Assembly (NCBI GenBank): GCA_963791905.1
Contig: CAWBTX010000002.1
Coordinates: 496,001-560,000, forward strand
Direction of reading: 5' to 3'
Source: Gaiellasilicea sp963791905
GTDB taxonomy: Bacteria > Actinomycetota > Thermoleophilia > Gaiellales > Gaiellaceae
Length of the DNA: 64,000 bases
A program made the translations under genes and the position numbers. The notes beneath the pieces are model-generated. The model worked only from the letters and a program-made list of their open reading frames with translations. It was not told the DNA's origin and ran no database searches. How positions within the stretch are numbered: the first letter of the stretch is position 1; every line of letters begins with the position of its first letter. This document shows, one piece after another, positions 39,896 to 47,491 of this stretch.

Positions 39896-40303
39896 ATGTC
39901 GCAGGAGGACGTGGAGCTGGTGCGCAGGGTTTACGAGGCACACGAGCGCGGCGATTTCACGGCTGTCTTCGCGGCCTACGATCCGGAGATCGAATGGCAT
40001 GTCCTGAGGGTCGCCGAGCTTGGATTCGATCCCGTGTACGTCGGCCACGACGGTGTCCGGACCTTCTGGCGCCTATGGCTCTCGGCGTGGGAGACGACGA
40101 CTTTCGAGTACGACGAGTTCATCGACGCCGGCGAGCACGTCGTCGTCGTTCAGAGCCAGCGGATGCGAGCGCGGACGAGCGGGATCGAGGTGGAATGGAA
40201 CTCCTACGCCCAGGTCTGGACGATCCAGGACGCCAAGGTCGTGCGTATGGAGTTCTTCCCCACTCGCGGCGAAGCCCTCGAAGCCGTGGGGCGGTCGGAG
40301 TAG
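39896..40303 (+). CDS. SnoaL/NTF2-like protein
   Basis: 135 residues, intact. MSQEDVELVRRVYEAHERGD, FTAVFAAYDPEIEWHVL, VYVGHDGVRTFWRLWLSAWE, VVVVQSQRMRARTSGIEVEW and AQVWTIQDAKVVRMEFFPTR. This is the cone-shaped NTF2/SnoaL fold of small ligand-binding proteins and isomerases, common as orphans in actinobacteria. The substrate is unknown. It lies alone between two 35-base inverted repeats. Confidence 0.75.
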   Translation: MSQEDVELVRRVYEAHERGDFTAVFAAYDPEIEWHVLRVAELGFDPVYVGHDGVRTFWRLWLSAWETTTFEYDEFIDAGEHVVVVQSQRMRARTSGIEVEWNSYAQVWTIQDAKVVRMEFFPTRGEALEAVGRSE

Positions 40304-40308
40304 CGTGC

Positions 40309-40343
40309 GGAGTTTCGCTAGCCGTTTCGCTAGACCCTCCTAG
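40309..40343 (+). repeat. 35-base inverted repeat, right copy
   Basis: Starts GGAGTTTCGCTAG six bases after the SnoaL stop codon and ends ACCCTCCTAG. A further related copy lies at 44682-44714. Confidence 0.65.
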
Positions 40344-40354
40344 AGGACGGGCCT

Positions 40355-40510
40355 ATGCAAGGCAAGACGGTCGAGGTCGATGCCGTGGAGGGCCGGCCAC
40401 CCAAGACGATTGACGTCCCAGATGGCAAGGGCGGGGCCTGCCGTTATTGCCTGGCGCAGTGGACTCAGGAGGGCATGACGGTGGCCTACACGTTTCTCTA
40501 CGCCGTTTAG
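40355..40510 (+). CDS. small protein with a CxxC pair (51 residues)
   Basis: ATG preceded by GAGGACGG. MQGKTVEVDAVEGRPPKTID, VPDGKGGACRYCLAQWTQEG and MTVAYTFLYAV, then TAG. The Cys-Arg-Tyr-Cys pair could bind a metal or be redox active. No family recognised. It immediately follows the right inverted repeat. Confidence 0.45.
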   Translation: MQGKTVEVDAVEGRPPKTIDVPDGKGGACRYCLAQWTQEGMTVAYTFLYAV

Positions 40511-40689
40511 TCCGCTCTTGCGCCGTCGCCACCAGCGCTGTGCTTCTCGCGTCTCGTCCGCTGCGGAAGACGGAACGGAGCGGGGGTGTTCAATCACTGC
40601 GCCGACGCGCGCCGAGGTGTTGGCCCATCCATCACGGGAGCTGATGCCGTCCCCTGGGGGGCCCGAGCCCTACGCCGTGTTGCGCGCGT

Positions 40690-40890
40690 CCCGGCCTTGC
40701 ACAGGGCGCCAGCAGTCGGCGTGTCGATGCTCTCCCTCATCCCTTCCGAATCCGGTAGCGCCGCGCGGGCTCCTCACGCACGACCTCTTCGATAGCCCCG
40801 TGTGCTGGGGGCTCGGTCGACTCGGACTCGACGGCGCCTCGGACCGGCCTTGACACGGTCTCCCGGCTTTAAGACCACTGCTCTCACCCC
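40690..40890 (-). pseudogene. decayed DUF1918 gene (third copy)
   Basis: Read on the minus strand from a GTG with a GGAGGGG ribosome site: VVLKPGDRVKA, then in a second frame ESESTEPPAHGAIEEVVREE and RRYRIRKG before a stop, then in a third frame ESIDTPTAGALCKAG. These three pieces align in order with the intact DUF1918 proteins at 52901-53098 and 57789-57986 (ESESTE, EEVV, RYRI, ESIYTPAAGAL). At least two indels and the loss of the WDDGH block make it a pseudogene. Confidence 0.65.
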
Positions 40891-40994
40891 TCCGTCCGTC
40901 CATCGTCTCGAGCGACATCGCGCCTGAGAGCCGCCGAAGCGGGGTATCTTCCCCGTAGGTCACAGCCGAAGACCCCGGAGCGAGAGAGGCAGAG

Positions 40995-41426
40995 ATGACG
41001 CTCTATTTTGATCCCTTTCGAGAGCTTGACCAGCTGACCCAGCAGATCGTCTCCGGAGGAAGAAGCCCCCGCAGCTGCCCGATGGACGCCTATCGCCGTG
41101 GTGACGAGTTCATCGTCCACCTCGACCTGCCGGGCGCCGATCCCAGCTCGATCGACGTGACGGTTGAGAGAAACGCTTTGACGGTGAGGGCGGAGCGGCA
41201 CTTCGAGTTTAGGGAGGGCGATGAGCTGCTCGTTAGCGAGCGACCCCAGGGCATTTTCAGCCGACAGCTCTCGCTTGGCGCCACTATTGACACCGACAGC
41301 ATCGGGGCGAGCTACGAGGGTGGCGTGCTGACGCTCACCCTCGCTGTCTCCGAGGCGGCGAAACCTCGGAAGGTTGAGGTCCGGGCCAGCGGCGATCGAA
41401 CGACGCTCGAGCCCGGCGCGTCTTAG
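40995..41426 (+). CDS. hsp20: Hsp20/alpha-crystallin-type small heat-shock protein
   Basis: 143 residues, intact, with ribosome site GAGAGAGG. MTLYFDPFRELDQLTQQIVS, then MDAYRRGDEFIVHLDLPGAD and IDVTVERNALTVRAERHFEF form the alpha-crystallin domain. It ends with the conserved SYEGGVLTLTLAVSEAAKPR motif (A/S-x-x-x-G-V-L). It holds unfolding proteins as an ATP-independent chaperone. The region upstream holds GCGGGGTATCTTCCCCG, a palindrome about 40 bases before the start that could be a regulatory site. Confidence 0.9.
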   Translation: MTLYFDPFRELDQLTQQIVSGGRSPRSCPMDAYRRGDEFIVHLDLPGADPSSIDVTVERNALTVRAERHFEFREGDELLVSERPQGIFSRQLSLGATIDTDSIGASYEGGVLTLTLAVSEAAKPRKVEVRASGDRTTLEPGAS

Positions 41427-41714
41427 GCGCTGGTCCGGGCCGTCCCAAGCAGAGCTAGGGCCTCTCGACGCGCGGGATTAGCGAACGGTCGAAGCCGTCG
41501 ATGCCGGCGCGCTCGAGTTCCTCGAGACGGCGGTCCGTATCGGCGGGCAGGCGCTCCACGTCCCCGTTGATGCAGCCGCCGCTGAACGACCTTCAGCGGC
41601 GGGCTCGTGGGCAGCGCGGCGGCCGCTACTCGCGAGGACTCCCGCGCCGCGGCGATGCGCGCACGCGACTCGGCCAGCTCCACCGCGTCGGGCCGAAGCG
41701 CAGCGCGGCCCAGA

Positions 41715-41830
41715 TCAACGCCGTGAACACCATGCCTGCGGTGGACCGCCGCCGGCCTCGCCGAAGCCAAGAAGGGCTTCCGGCGCGTCGAGGGCCACCG
41801 CGACCTGCCCGAGCTCACCGCCGCGCTCCG
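41715..41830 (+). pseudogene. possible transposase C-terminal remnant
   Basis: One frame reads LRWTAAGLAEAKKGFRRVEG then HRDLPELTAALRREL. This W-x-A-A-G-x-x-E-A-x-x-x-F-R-R-V-x-G pattern is like the end of mutator (IS256)-type transposases. Nothing else of the protein is found, and upstream frames are broken. I call it a remnant with low confidence. Confidence 0.35.
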
Positions 41831-42095
41831 TCGCGAGCTAACCCCACCCCGACCGAGGAGGCCGCCGCTGCTCGCGCCGCCTGACGCACTCACCCGCTCA
41901 GGGCCGCCGCCGAAGATCTACAGCGGTCGGGACATCCTCCAGGAATTGGGCGCGCTGAGGTCGGGGAGCGGCTGCTGGAGGCCTTCGAGCCCGGGGACCA
42001 TCAGCTGCTCGGCGTCCAGGGCTGGACCACGGCGAGCTGATGACCATGGCCGGATATGCGGAGCAGGCAGAGGCTCAGGCCGCCAGCGCGAGCGC

Positions 42096-42197
42096 ATGAC
42101 CGCTGCTATGCGCGCGATGGGCGAACTCGACGCTCAGGATCAGGAGGAGGTCGTGCGCTACACGGCCAAGCTGCGATCGGAGCGGGTCCGTGGCTGA
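42096..42197 (+). CDS. possible small protein (33 residues)
   Basis: MTAAMRAMGELDAQDQEEVV then RYTAKLRSERVRG. Amphipathic and charged. No clear ribosome site; it overlaps a short preceding frame (MTMAGYAEQAEAQ). Weakly supported. Confidence 0.2.
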   Translation: MTAAMRAMGELDAQDQEEVVRYTAKLRSERVRG

Positions 42198-42339
42198 CGA
42201 GCTCATTTCATCATTCACCCGCCGCCGTGGCCGAGCACTGCCTTCGCCAGGCGGCGGCCTCGACGTCATCCGCATTGCAGGCACGTTCGCTGCGGGTCAC
42301 ATCAGCCGCGCGGCCGTCGCCGCCGCTCGGCCGCCGGGC

Positions 42340-43500
42340 TCACCCCTTGGCGCTGTAGGAGTGGGCGCCGGTGCCGGCGAGCTTGCCGCCGTCGACGATC
42401 AGGTACTCGTCCGGGATCGGGCGGTCGTCGAACCAGCACTCGAGGATCTCGCGGGTGCCGGCGGCGTAGCGGGCCTGGGCCGAGAGGCTGGTGCCGGAGG
42501 TGTGCGGGGTCATGCCGTGGTGGGGCATGGTCCGCCAGGGATGATCCTTCGGAGCGGGCTGGGGGTACCAGACATCGCCGGCGTAGCCGGCGAGTTGGCC
42601 CGACTCGAGCGCCCGCACGATCGCGTCGCGGTCGCAGATCTTGCCGCGCGCGGTGTTGATGAGGTATGTGCCGCGGCGCATTGTGTCGAGCAGCTCGTCG
42701 TCGAAGAGCCCCTCCGTCTCCGGGTGCAGCGGCGCGTTGATCGTGACCACGTCGCACTCGGGCACCATGTCCTGGGTGCTCTCGTGGTAGGTGAGGCCGA
42801 GCTCTCGCTCCACCTCCTCGGGGAGGCGGTGACGATCGGTGTAGTGCAGCCCCACCTCGAAGGGCTTGAGCCGCCGCAGCACCGCGGAGCCGATCCGCCC
42901 TGCCCCCACGGTCCCGACCTCCATGCCCTCCAGGTCATAGGACCGCGACACGCAGTCGGCGATGTTCCAGCCCCCGTCGATCACCCACTGGTAGGACGGG
43001 ATGTAGTTGCGCACGAGCGCGAGGATCATCATCACCACGTGCTCGGAGACGCTGATGCTGTTCGAGAAGGTCACCTCCGCCACGGTGATGCCGTTCTCGA
43101 TGGCCGCGTCGATGTCCACGTGGTCGGAGCCGATCCCCGCCGTCACCGCCAGCTTGAGCTTGGGCGCCTTTGCGATCCGCTCCGCGGTCAGGTAGGCGGG
43201 CCAGAAGGGCTGCGAGATCACGATCTCGGCCTCAGGAAGCTCGCGATCCAGCACCGAGTCGGGCCCCTCCTTGTCGGACGTGACGATCAGCTTGTGCCCG
43301 CGTCCCTCGACGAACTCGCGCAACCCGAGCTCGCCCGACACGCAGCCCAGCAGCTCCCCCGGCGTGAAGTCGATGTCCTCAGGAGACGGTGTGTTCTGGC
43401 CGCCGTGGTACTGCTCGATCGTGGGCACGGAGCCGCGCGCATAGGACGGCGGATACCCGCTGACGGGGTCGTCGTAGAGAACGCAGATGATGTTCGTCAT
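42340..43500 (-). CDS. fdh: NAD-dependent formate dehydrogenase (copy A)
   Basis: 386 residues from ATG 43500 with ribosome site GAAAGGA. MTNIICVLYDDPVSGYPPSY, GELLGCVSGELGLREFVEG, IVISQPFWPAYLTAERIAK, TAGIGSDHVDIDAAIENG, VGTVGAGRIGSAVLRRLKP (NAD-binding GxGxxG), LINTARGKICDRDAI (catalytic Arg) and HHGMTPHTSGTSLSAQARY (catalytic His). The whole length aligns with the Pseudomonas sp. 101 type enzyme. It oxidises formate to CO2 with NAD in the cytoplasm. The C-terminus stops early (SYSAKG) compared with copy B because of indels just before the stop. Confidence 0.93.
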   Translation of the reverse strand: MTNIICVLYDDPVSGYPPSYARGSVPTIEQYHGGQNTPSPEDIDFTPGELLGCVSGELGLREFVEGRGHKLIVTSDKEGPDSVLDRELPEAEIVISQPFWPAYLTAERIAKAPKLKLAVTAGIGSDHVDIDAAIENGITVAEVTFSNSISVSEHVVMMILALVRNYIPSYQWVIDGGWNIADCVSRSYDLEGMEVGTVGAGRIGSAVLRRLKPFEVGLHYTDRHRLPEEVERELGLTYHESTQDMVPECDVVTINAPLHPETEGLFDDELLDTMRRGTYLINTARGKICDRDAIVRALESGQLAGYAGDVWYPQPAPKDHPWRTMPHHGMTPHTSGTSLSAQARYAAGTREILECWFDDRPIPDEYLIVDGGKLAGTGAHSYSAKG

Positions 43501-43625
43501 GGCGGTCCTTTCGTCGGTCTCGCCTGGCAGGGCTCGTGACGCGTCGGCGACGCTCCCGATCGCCCACGGAGGCGACGGGGGCGCGGCGATGCCGGCCCCT
43601 CGATCGCGTCTGGCCGTTCTCAGCG

Positions 43626-43922
43626 TCATGCGCCGCCCACCGCTCGGAAGTGGCCCTCCACGGTCTCGCGGTCGAGCTGCCGCGACGCCATGATGATCAG
43701 CGGGCCAATCGCGTCCTCGGGGACGAACGCCAGGTCGAGCAGTACAGCGCGCGCCTCCTCGGGCGTTTCCGTCCGGACGGCGGCGTCCGGGTCCGCTCGG
43801 CGCAGCCGCTCGGCAAGCCGCAGCGCGTCCGCCTGCTCCGCGAAGCGGAACGCCTGGCGCGGCGGCGTCGCTAGCTCGACGATCACGAACGATGTTGGCG
43901 GGGTCTCGGGGACTTCGCTCAC
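43626..43922 (-). CDS. 98-residue protein of the formate dehydrogenase cassette (copy A)
   Basis: GTG start 43922 with ribosome site AAGGAGG. VSEVPETPPTSFVIVELATP, FRFAEQADALRLAERLRRAD, PDAAVRTETPEEARAVLLDL and IGPLIIMASRQLDRETVEGH. Mixed helix and strand, no membrane segment. It differs from copy B at only a few residues (for example PET/PES, RTET/RTQT, RQL/RHL). No family recognised. Conservation of both copies at protein level argues that it is a real gene linked in function to formate dehydrogenase. Confidence 0.6.
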   Translation of the reverse strand: MSEVPETPPTSFVIVELATPPRQAFRFAEQADALRLAERLRRADPDAAVRTETPEEARAVLLDLAFVPEDAIGPLIIMASRQLDRETVEGHFRAVGGA

Positions 43923-44054
43923 GCTGCTCACCTCCTTGGTCGCTGCCGGATCGTCCCCCCACGCCGCCCGGTTCATCACGCGACTCGCCCGATCGCTTCG
44001 GTCGTCCACGGTCCGGCGCTCGTCGCCGTGCCCCTCGCGGCGTAGGCGGCTGGC

Positions 44055-44264
44055 TTAATCGTGCGAAGCCTCGAGGTGCGCGTAGCGAGGATCTGCACCG
44101 CCGAGCTCGCGGCCGTTTAACCAGGCACGGCCAACTCCGCGCGTAGCCAAGTCGTGCCGGGCCTCGACGGCCTGCCCGACCCGGCGGTCGCCATCGGCGC
44201 GGTGCAGTCCACCTCGCCGTCGCGCTGCCCCCTCGGAGGCACGCTGTCGCTCATTGCTCGTCAT
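44055..44264 (-). CDS. ~69-residue basic protein of the cassette (copy A)
   Basis: ATG 44264: MTSNERQRASEGAARRRGGL, HRADGDRRVGQAVEARHDLA, TRGVGRAWLNGRELGGADPR and YAHLEASHD. Its counterpart at 53448-53648 keeps nearly the same protein. No family recognised. Confidence 0.5.
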   Translation of the reverse strand: MTSNERQRASEGAARRRGGLHRADGDRRVGQAVEARHDLATRGVGRAWLNGRELGGADPRYAHLEASHD

Positions 44265-44269
44265 CGTCC

Positions 44270-44542
44270 TCAACCTTCCAGTCCTCTAGTACAAGCGAGT
44301 GCGCGGCTCTCGGCGAGCAGTTCGAAAGGGCCCGCGTTGAGCCCTCGGTAGCCCTCGTCGTCGACCCAGTTGAGCCAGGCCTGCCGCGCTGTGACTTGAT
44401 CGCCCGCGCCCCGGAGCCGGACGTAGGCTCCGAACTCGGTCGACGTGCCGACGGCGGCGTCAAAGCGCTCGCCCAGCCGGTCCTGCTCGACCAGCGCCGC
44501 CTCGAGCCGCTGCACGGCGCGGTCGCGTTCCTCGCTTGCCAT
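44270..44542 (-). CDS. 90-residue hypothetical protein unique to copy A
   Basis: ATG 44542 with ribosome site GGAGGAGGG. MASEERDRAVQRLEAALVEQ, DRLGERFDAAVGTSTEFGAY and VRLRGAGDQVTARQAWLNWV, then LNAGPFELLAESRALA. The N-terminal half is a likely coiled coil. It stands between the conserved leader and the rest of the cassette and has no counterpart in copy B. Confidence 0.55.
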   Translation of the reverse strand: MASEERDRAVQRLEAALVEQDRLGERFDAAVGTSTEFGAYVRLRGAGDQVTARQAWLNWVDDEGYRGLNAGPFELLAESRALACTRGLEG

Positions 44543-44581
44543 GGCCCTCCTCCTTAGTCCCTCTGTGGGGGGCCGCACGAA

Positions 44582-44620
44582 AGGAAGAGAGAGAGTGAGA
44601 CCTAACGAACGATCAGTCTT
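44582..44620 (-). promoter_or_regulatory. conserved 39-base leader in front of cassette copy A
   Basis: Read on the minus strand it contains CGTTCGTTAGGTCTCACTCT followed by CTCTCTTCCT. The same 39 bases (one change) occur at 53356-53394 in front of copy B. Because the sequence further upstream differs between copies, this block probably carries the promoter or an RNA leader. The CT-rich run is unusual for this GC-rich DNA. Confidence 0.5.
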
Positions 44621-45330
44621 TGGAAAAGACTACTCCGATGAGCGGCAGCCCGAAGCGCGAGACCCATCTCACCGAAATGGCGCGAGTTTCGCCAGTCGTT
44701 TCGCTAGACCCTCCGCACCGACACTTCCGCTCCGCGCTATGCGAGCGTCACTGCCCGCACCGAGTTGGCTCCCGCTCCGGACGGGCCTCAAGCGTGTTGT
44801 CAACTCACGGGCTGACGCTTGCTTCACCGAGGGCGGCAGGAGTCTGCGGTCTCGACCACGACGTTGCTGTGGGTCGTCCGGAGCAGGTGTCTGCTGGCCG
44901 GTTACCGCACGCTCGGTTCTCGTTCCTTGGCGGCCGGCCTCGTCGCCGCGAGCATCGCCCAGCGGAGATAGGGGAATGTGCTTGGTCAGCGGCCCGCGGC
45001 GATCCTTGTCTCCTGACTGATTGGCGCGGGGGCAGAGACCGGTCGACCCGGCGACCTTCTTGGGAGACGGGAACCGCTCGATCTCGCGATCTCGGCGGCG
45101 ATCGTGAGGTCGACCACCCCAGCCGATGCTTGGTGCGCTCTTCGGCACGCGGGTGCTCGGTGTCGCGTAACCGCACGGTGCCGAACGGGCGAGGGTTGCC
45201 CTGTGCTCGTCCCGGGTATGTTCACCTTTACGGTTCGCTCCAGCCCATGGCGGGCGCTCTCCGGCTCTAGCACATGGTCGGCGCACGGTGTCGGTTTGCC
45301 CGACACGGAACGTCGTTTAAGGAGCGGAGC
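44621..45330. other. gene-free stretch with a dispersed repeat
   Basis: No convincing gene. It holds the third copy of the 35-base repeat (44682-44714) and the second copy of the ~90-base repeat (44700-44790). The remainder (44800-45330) shows nothing recognisable except the promoter region of the next gene. Confidence 0.5.
44682..44790 (+). repeat. 35-base repeat plus dispersed repeat, second locus
   Basis: Begins GCGAGTTTCGCCAG and continues TTTCGCTAGACCCTCC, like the SnoaL-flanking repeats, then goes on into the ~90-base repeat shared with 39445-39535. Confidence 0.55.
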
Positions 45331-45771
45331 ATGTCGCCCTTCTGGTCGCAGCGGTCAGCCGGCACAGCGGCGCGCATCCCTAGTTCGGGCCCCGACCGGC
45401 GGAATCGCGGTTCCGCTGCGGCTTCGGAGCCGGCGCCGGGCGAATACCACGGGCGACCGCGCGCCGTTCGCGGTCTCCCGCACGAGTCGAGTGACGATTG
45501 GGCGTGGGACCAGCGCGCAGCGCGCGAGGCACGCCACCAAGAGACGATCGAGGCGAGCTTCGATCGCGCCGAGGCGTACGAGCGTCTGGGCGATTTCGAG
45601 CACGCGCTCGAATGGCTCGACCGGGCCGCCGCGGTCAGTGGTGGCCTACCGCCGGCGTACCGTGCGCGGCGCGCACGCTGGGCTCGGGCGGCCGCGGTTC
45701 GACCCCGGCCGGCAGGCGGGGATTGGAAGCGCCGCCTCACCCGGTCGTATGAGGGCGCGGCGGGCCGATGA
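45331..45771 (+). CDS. TPR-like small protein, first gene of an anti-sigma operon
   Basis: ATG with ribosome site AAGGAG. 146 residues: MSPFWSQRSAGTAARIPSSG, a disordered Ser/Pro/Gly-rich half, then ASFDRAEAYERLGDFEHALE and WLDRAAAVSGGLPPAYRARR, which form one or two tetratricopeptide-like helices. The stop overlaps the ATG of the ATPase gene (ATGA), so the two are translationally coupled. Confidence 0.6.
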   Translation: MSPFWSQRSAGTAARIPSSGPDRRNRGSAAASEPAPGEYHGRPRAVRGLPHESSDDWAWDQRAAREARHQETIEASFDRAEAYERLGDFEHALEWLDRAAAVSGGLPPAYRARRARWARAAAVRPRPAGGDWKRRLTRSYEGAAGR

Positions 45772-46271
45772 CCGGTCAGGCGCAGGACGTCGCTTCAATC
45801 GCGGCTGCCAGCGACGCCGCGCAGAGCCTTGTCTTCGAGCTACCCGCGAGGCCGGCCGCCGTCTCCGCGGCCAGGCGCGCGCTGCTCGCCGCCAATGGCG
45901 GGTTGCCCAGCACCGTCCGTGACGACGTTCTGCTGCTGCTGACCGAACTCGTGAGCAACGCGGTGCGCCACGCCGAAGCAGGGGCCGGCCGGGCGGTGCG
46001 CGTGGAGCTTCAGCAAGGGGCGCGGATGATCGGGGTGGCGGTCTTCGACGAAGGCACCGGCTTCACAGCGGAAGCCCCCCACCCCGAGCGGGACCGGTCG
46101 GGCGGTTGGGGCCTATTCCTCATCGATCGGATCGCTGACCGCTGGGGAATCACGCCAACGGCATCCGGCACCTGTGCGTGGTTCGAGATCGAATGCCACC
46201 AATTGACCGGCCGCCCCGGAACTGGCGCGCCTGGGCGGGGCGACGCGGAGCGCCAAGCGACGCCTCCGTGA
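45768..46271 (+). CDS. RsbW-like ATP-binding anti-sigma/serine kinase
   Basis: 167 residues. FELPARPAAVSAARRALLAA, then VLLLLTELVSNAVRHAEAGA (the N box with the Mg-binding Asn), IGVAVFDEGTGFTAEAPHPE (G1 box) and RSGGWGLFLIDRIADRWGIT (G2 box). This is the GHKL ATPase fold of RsbW-type proteins, which phosphorylate an anti-sigma antagonist and hold a stress sigma factor. No sigma factor or antagonist gene lies in the window, so the partner must be elsewhere. Confidence 0.78.
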   Translation: MTGQAQDVASIAAASDAAQSLVFELPARPAAVSAARRALLAANGGLPSTVRDDVLLLLTELVSNAVRHAEAGAGRAVRVELQQGARMIGVAVFDEGTGFTAEAPHPERDRSGGWGLFLIDRIADRWGITPTASGTCAWFEIECHQLTGRPGTGAPGRGDAERQATPP

Positions 46272-46589
46272 GGCCCACCGCCTCTTCACCGAGATCGGTG
46301 CGAGCGGTCACGCAGAGCACGTGGCGGGCGAGCTCTAGTTCGGCAGTCTCCGCACTGCTCCTTGCATGGATAGGAACAGTCCGCCCGTTGCCGCTGCGTT
46401 CCAGGAAAGCGGAGGCGCCACGTGAAGTGCGCACGGCTCTTGGCGTCGGCGAATCGCGCCAGGCCGGCGCGAATCAACCCTGTGCACCAGCAACGCCGAA
46501 CGGCAGCTGACACCGGGGGAGTCGGGCGGAGCGCCGTATGTTCATACCACCGGATCTCCGGGGAAAACCTCAGTAAGAGCTTCGAGATC
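46272..46589. other. intergenic stretch
   Basis: No gene is evident. It should contain the promoter of the ANTAR regulator, but no clear consensus is visible. Confidence 0.4.
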
Positions 46590-47198
46590 ATGAGCTCCCG
46601 CGAGACAGAGCATCTGCGCGTGCTCATCGCCAACGAGAGGCGCGATCGGCTCGCGCTCGTCGCCCCGATCGTGGCTGCCCTCGGACACGAGGTGATCGCC
46701 CGCGAGATCGACGTGGACGAGGTCGGGCCGGTCACCGCACGAGAGCGGCCGGACGTGGCGCTCGTGGGGCTCGGCGAGAGCTCGCAGCACGCGCTCAACC
46801 TGATCGAGAGGATCGTCAAGCAGGCGTACTGCCCGGTGATCCTGCTGATCCATGAGCCGAATCCCGGCTTCGTCCGCGAGGCGTCGCGGCGCGGCATCTT
46901 CGCCTACATCACCGATGGCGAGAGCGAGGACGAAGCATCGGACTGGCAGAGCTCGATCGACATCGTGCTGCGGCGCTTCGCCGAGTACCACGACTTGCAG
47001 GGAGCGTTCGGGCGCCGCGCGCTCACTGAGCGCGCCAAGGGAATTCTGATGGAGCGCCACGCCGTCGGCGAGGAGGCGGCCTTCGAGTTGCTGCGGACGC
47101 ACGCTCGCACGACCAATCGCAAGCTCATTGACATCGCCGCCGCGGTTGTCGACGGGCACGCGCTTCTGCCCCAGCAGGCGCCCGAGCCGGCCGACTAG
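46590..47198 (+). CDS. ANTAR-domain response regulator
   Basis: 202 residues: RETEHLRVLIANERRDRLAL, ALGHEVIAREIDVDEVGPVT, RPDVALVGLGESSQHALNLI and VILLIHEPNPGFVREASRRG form a receiver-like domain. The usual phospho-acceptor Asp position reads 'PDVALVGL', so phosphorylation is uncertain. The C-terminus is an ANTAR domain (RALTERAKGILMERHAVGEE and AFELLRTHARTTNRKLIDIA), which binds paired hairpins in RNA leaders and prevents termination. It would control target leaders after a stress signal. Confidence 0.82.
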   Translation: MSSRETEHLRVLIANERRDRLALVAPIVAALGHEVIAREIDVDEVGPVTARERPDVALVGLGESSQHALNLIERIVKQAYCPVILLIHEPNPGFVREASRRGIFAYITDGESEDEASDWQSSIDIVLRRFAEYHDLQGAFGRRALTERAKGILMERHAVGEEAAFELLRTHARTTNRKLIDIAAAVVDGHALLPQQAPEPAD

Positions 47199-47491
47199 CA
47201 CTGGCTGCCACGGGCTTCGGGCAATGGTGCACCGGATCGGCCTCGGCACCTTGCGCTGCTCCTTTTCGACGCACGAGCAGCACTGCCGCTGGCAGGCGGG
47301 AGCGGAACTTCGTAAGGATTGACGCAGCGGTTGTCCGGGCCTGCCACTTCCACGAGAAGCTCGGCCTGCGGCTCGACGCTTCCTCCTTTCGCCGCCGCTG
47401 GCCGAGCGTCTCGAGCCAGCGGGATCGACCGCGACTTCCGCAAGGGCCAGAAGCACTCGGACCACGCGCCGCTCCTGGCGGAGCCGCGGCA

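Larger units (their letters stand above)
41427..42281. other. region with gene remnants between hsp20 and the duplicated cassette
   Basis: No intact gene longer than ~35 codons. It holds a transposase-like remnant (41715-41830) and a tiny reading frame at 42096. The low end of repeat copy A is at about 42282. Confidence 0.45.
42282..44620 (-). repeat. inverted duplication, copy A (formate dehydrogenase cassette)
   Basis: On the minus strand this segment matches 53356-55412 on the plus strand. It spans the 39-base leader, a ~70-residue protein, a 98-residue protein, formate dehydrogenase and about 70 bases after it (to GCAGCGAACGTG). The encoded proteins are nearly identical. The main difference is that copy A has an extra 90-residue gene (44270-44542) between leader and cassette. 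Confidence 0.85.

Noticed and set aside
40930..40965. The GGGGTATCTTCCCC palindrome before hsp20 as a definite CIRCE or HAIR site
   Set aside because: It does not match either known heat-shock operator; I mention it only as a possible regulatory palindrome.
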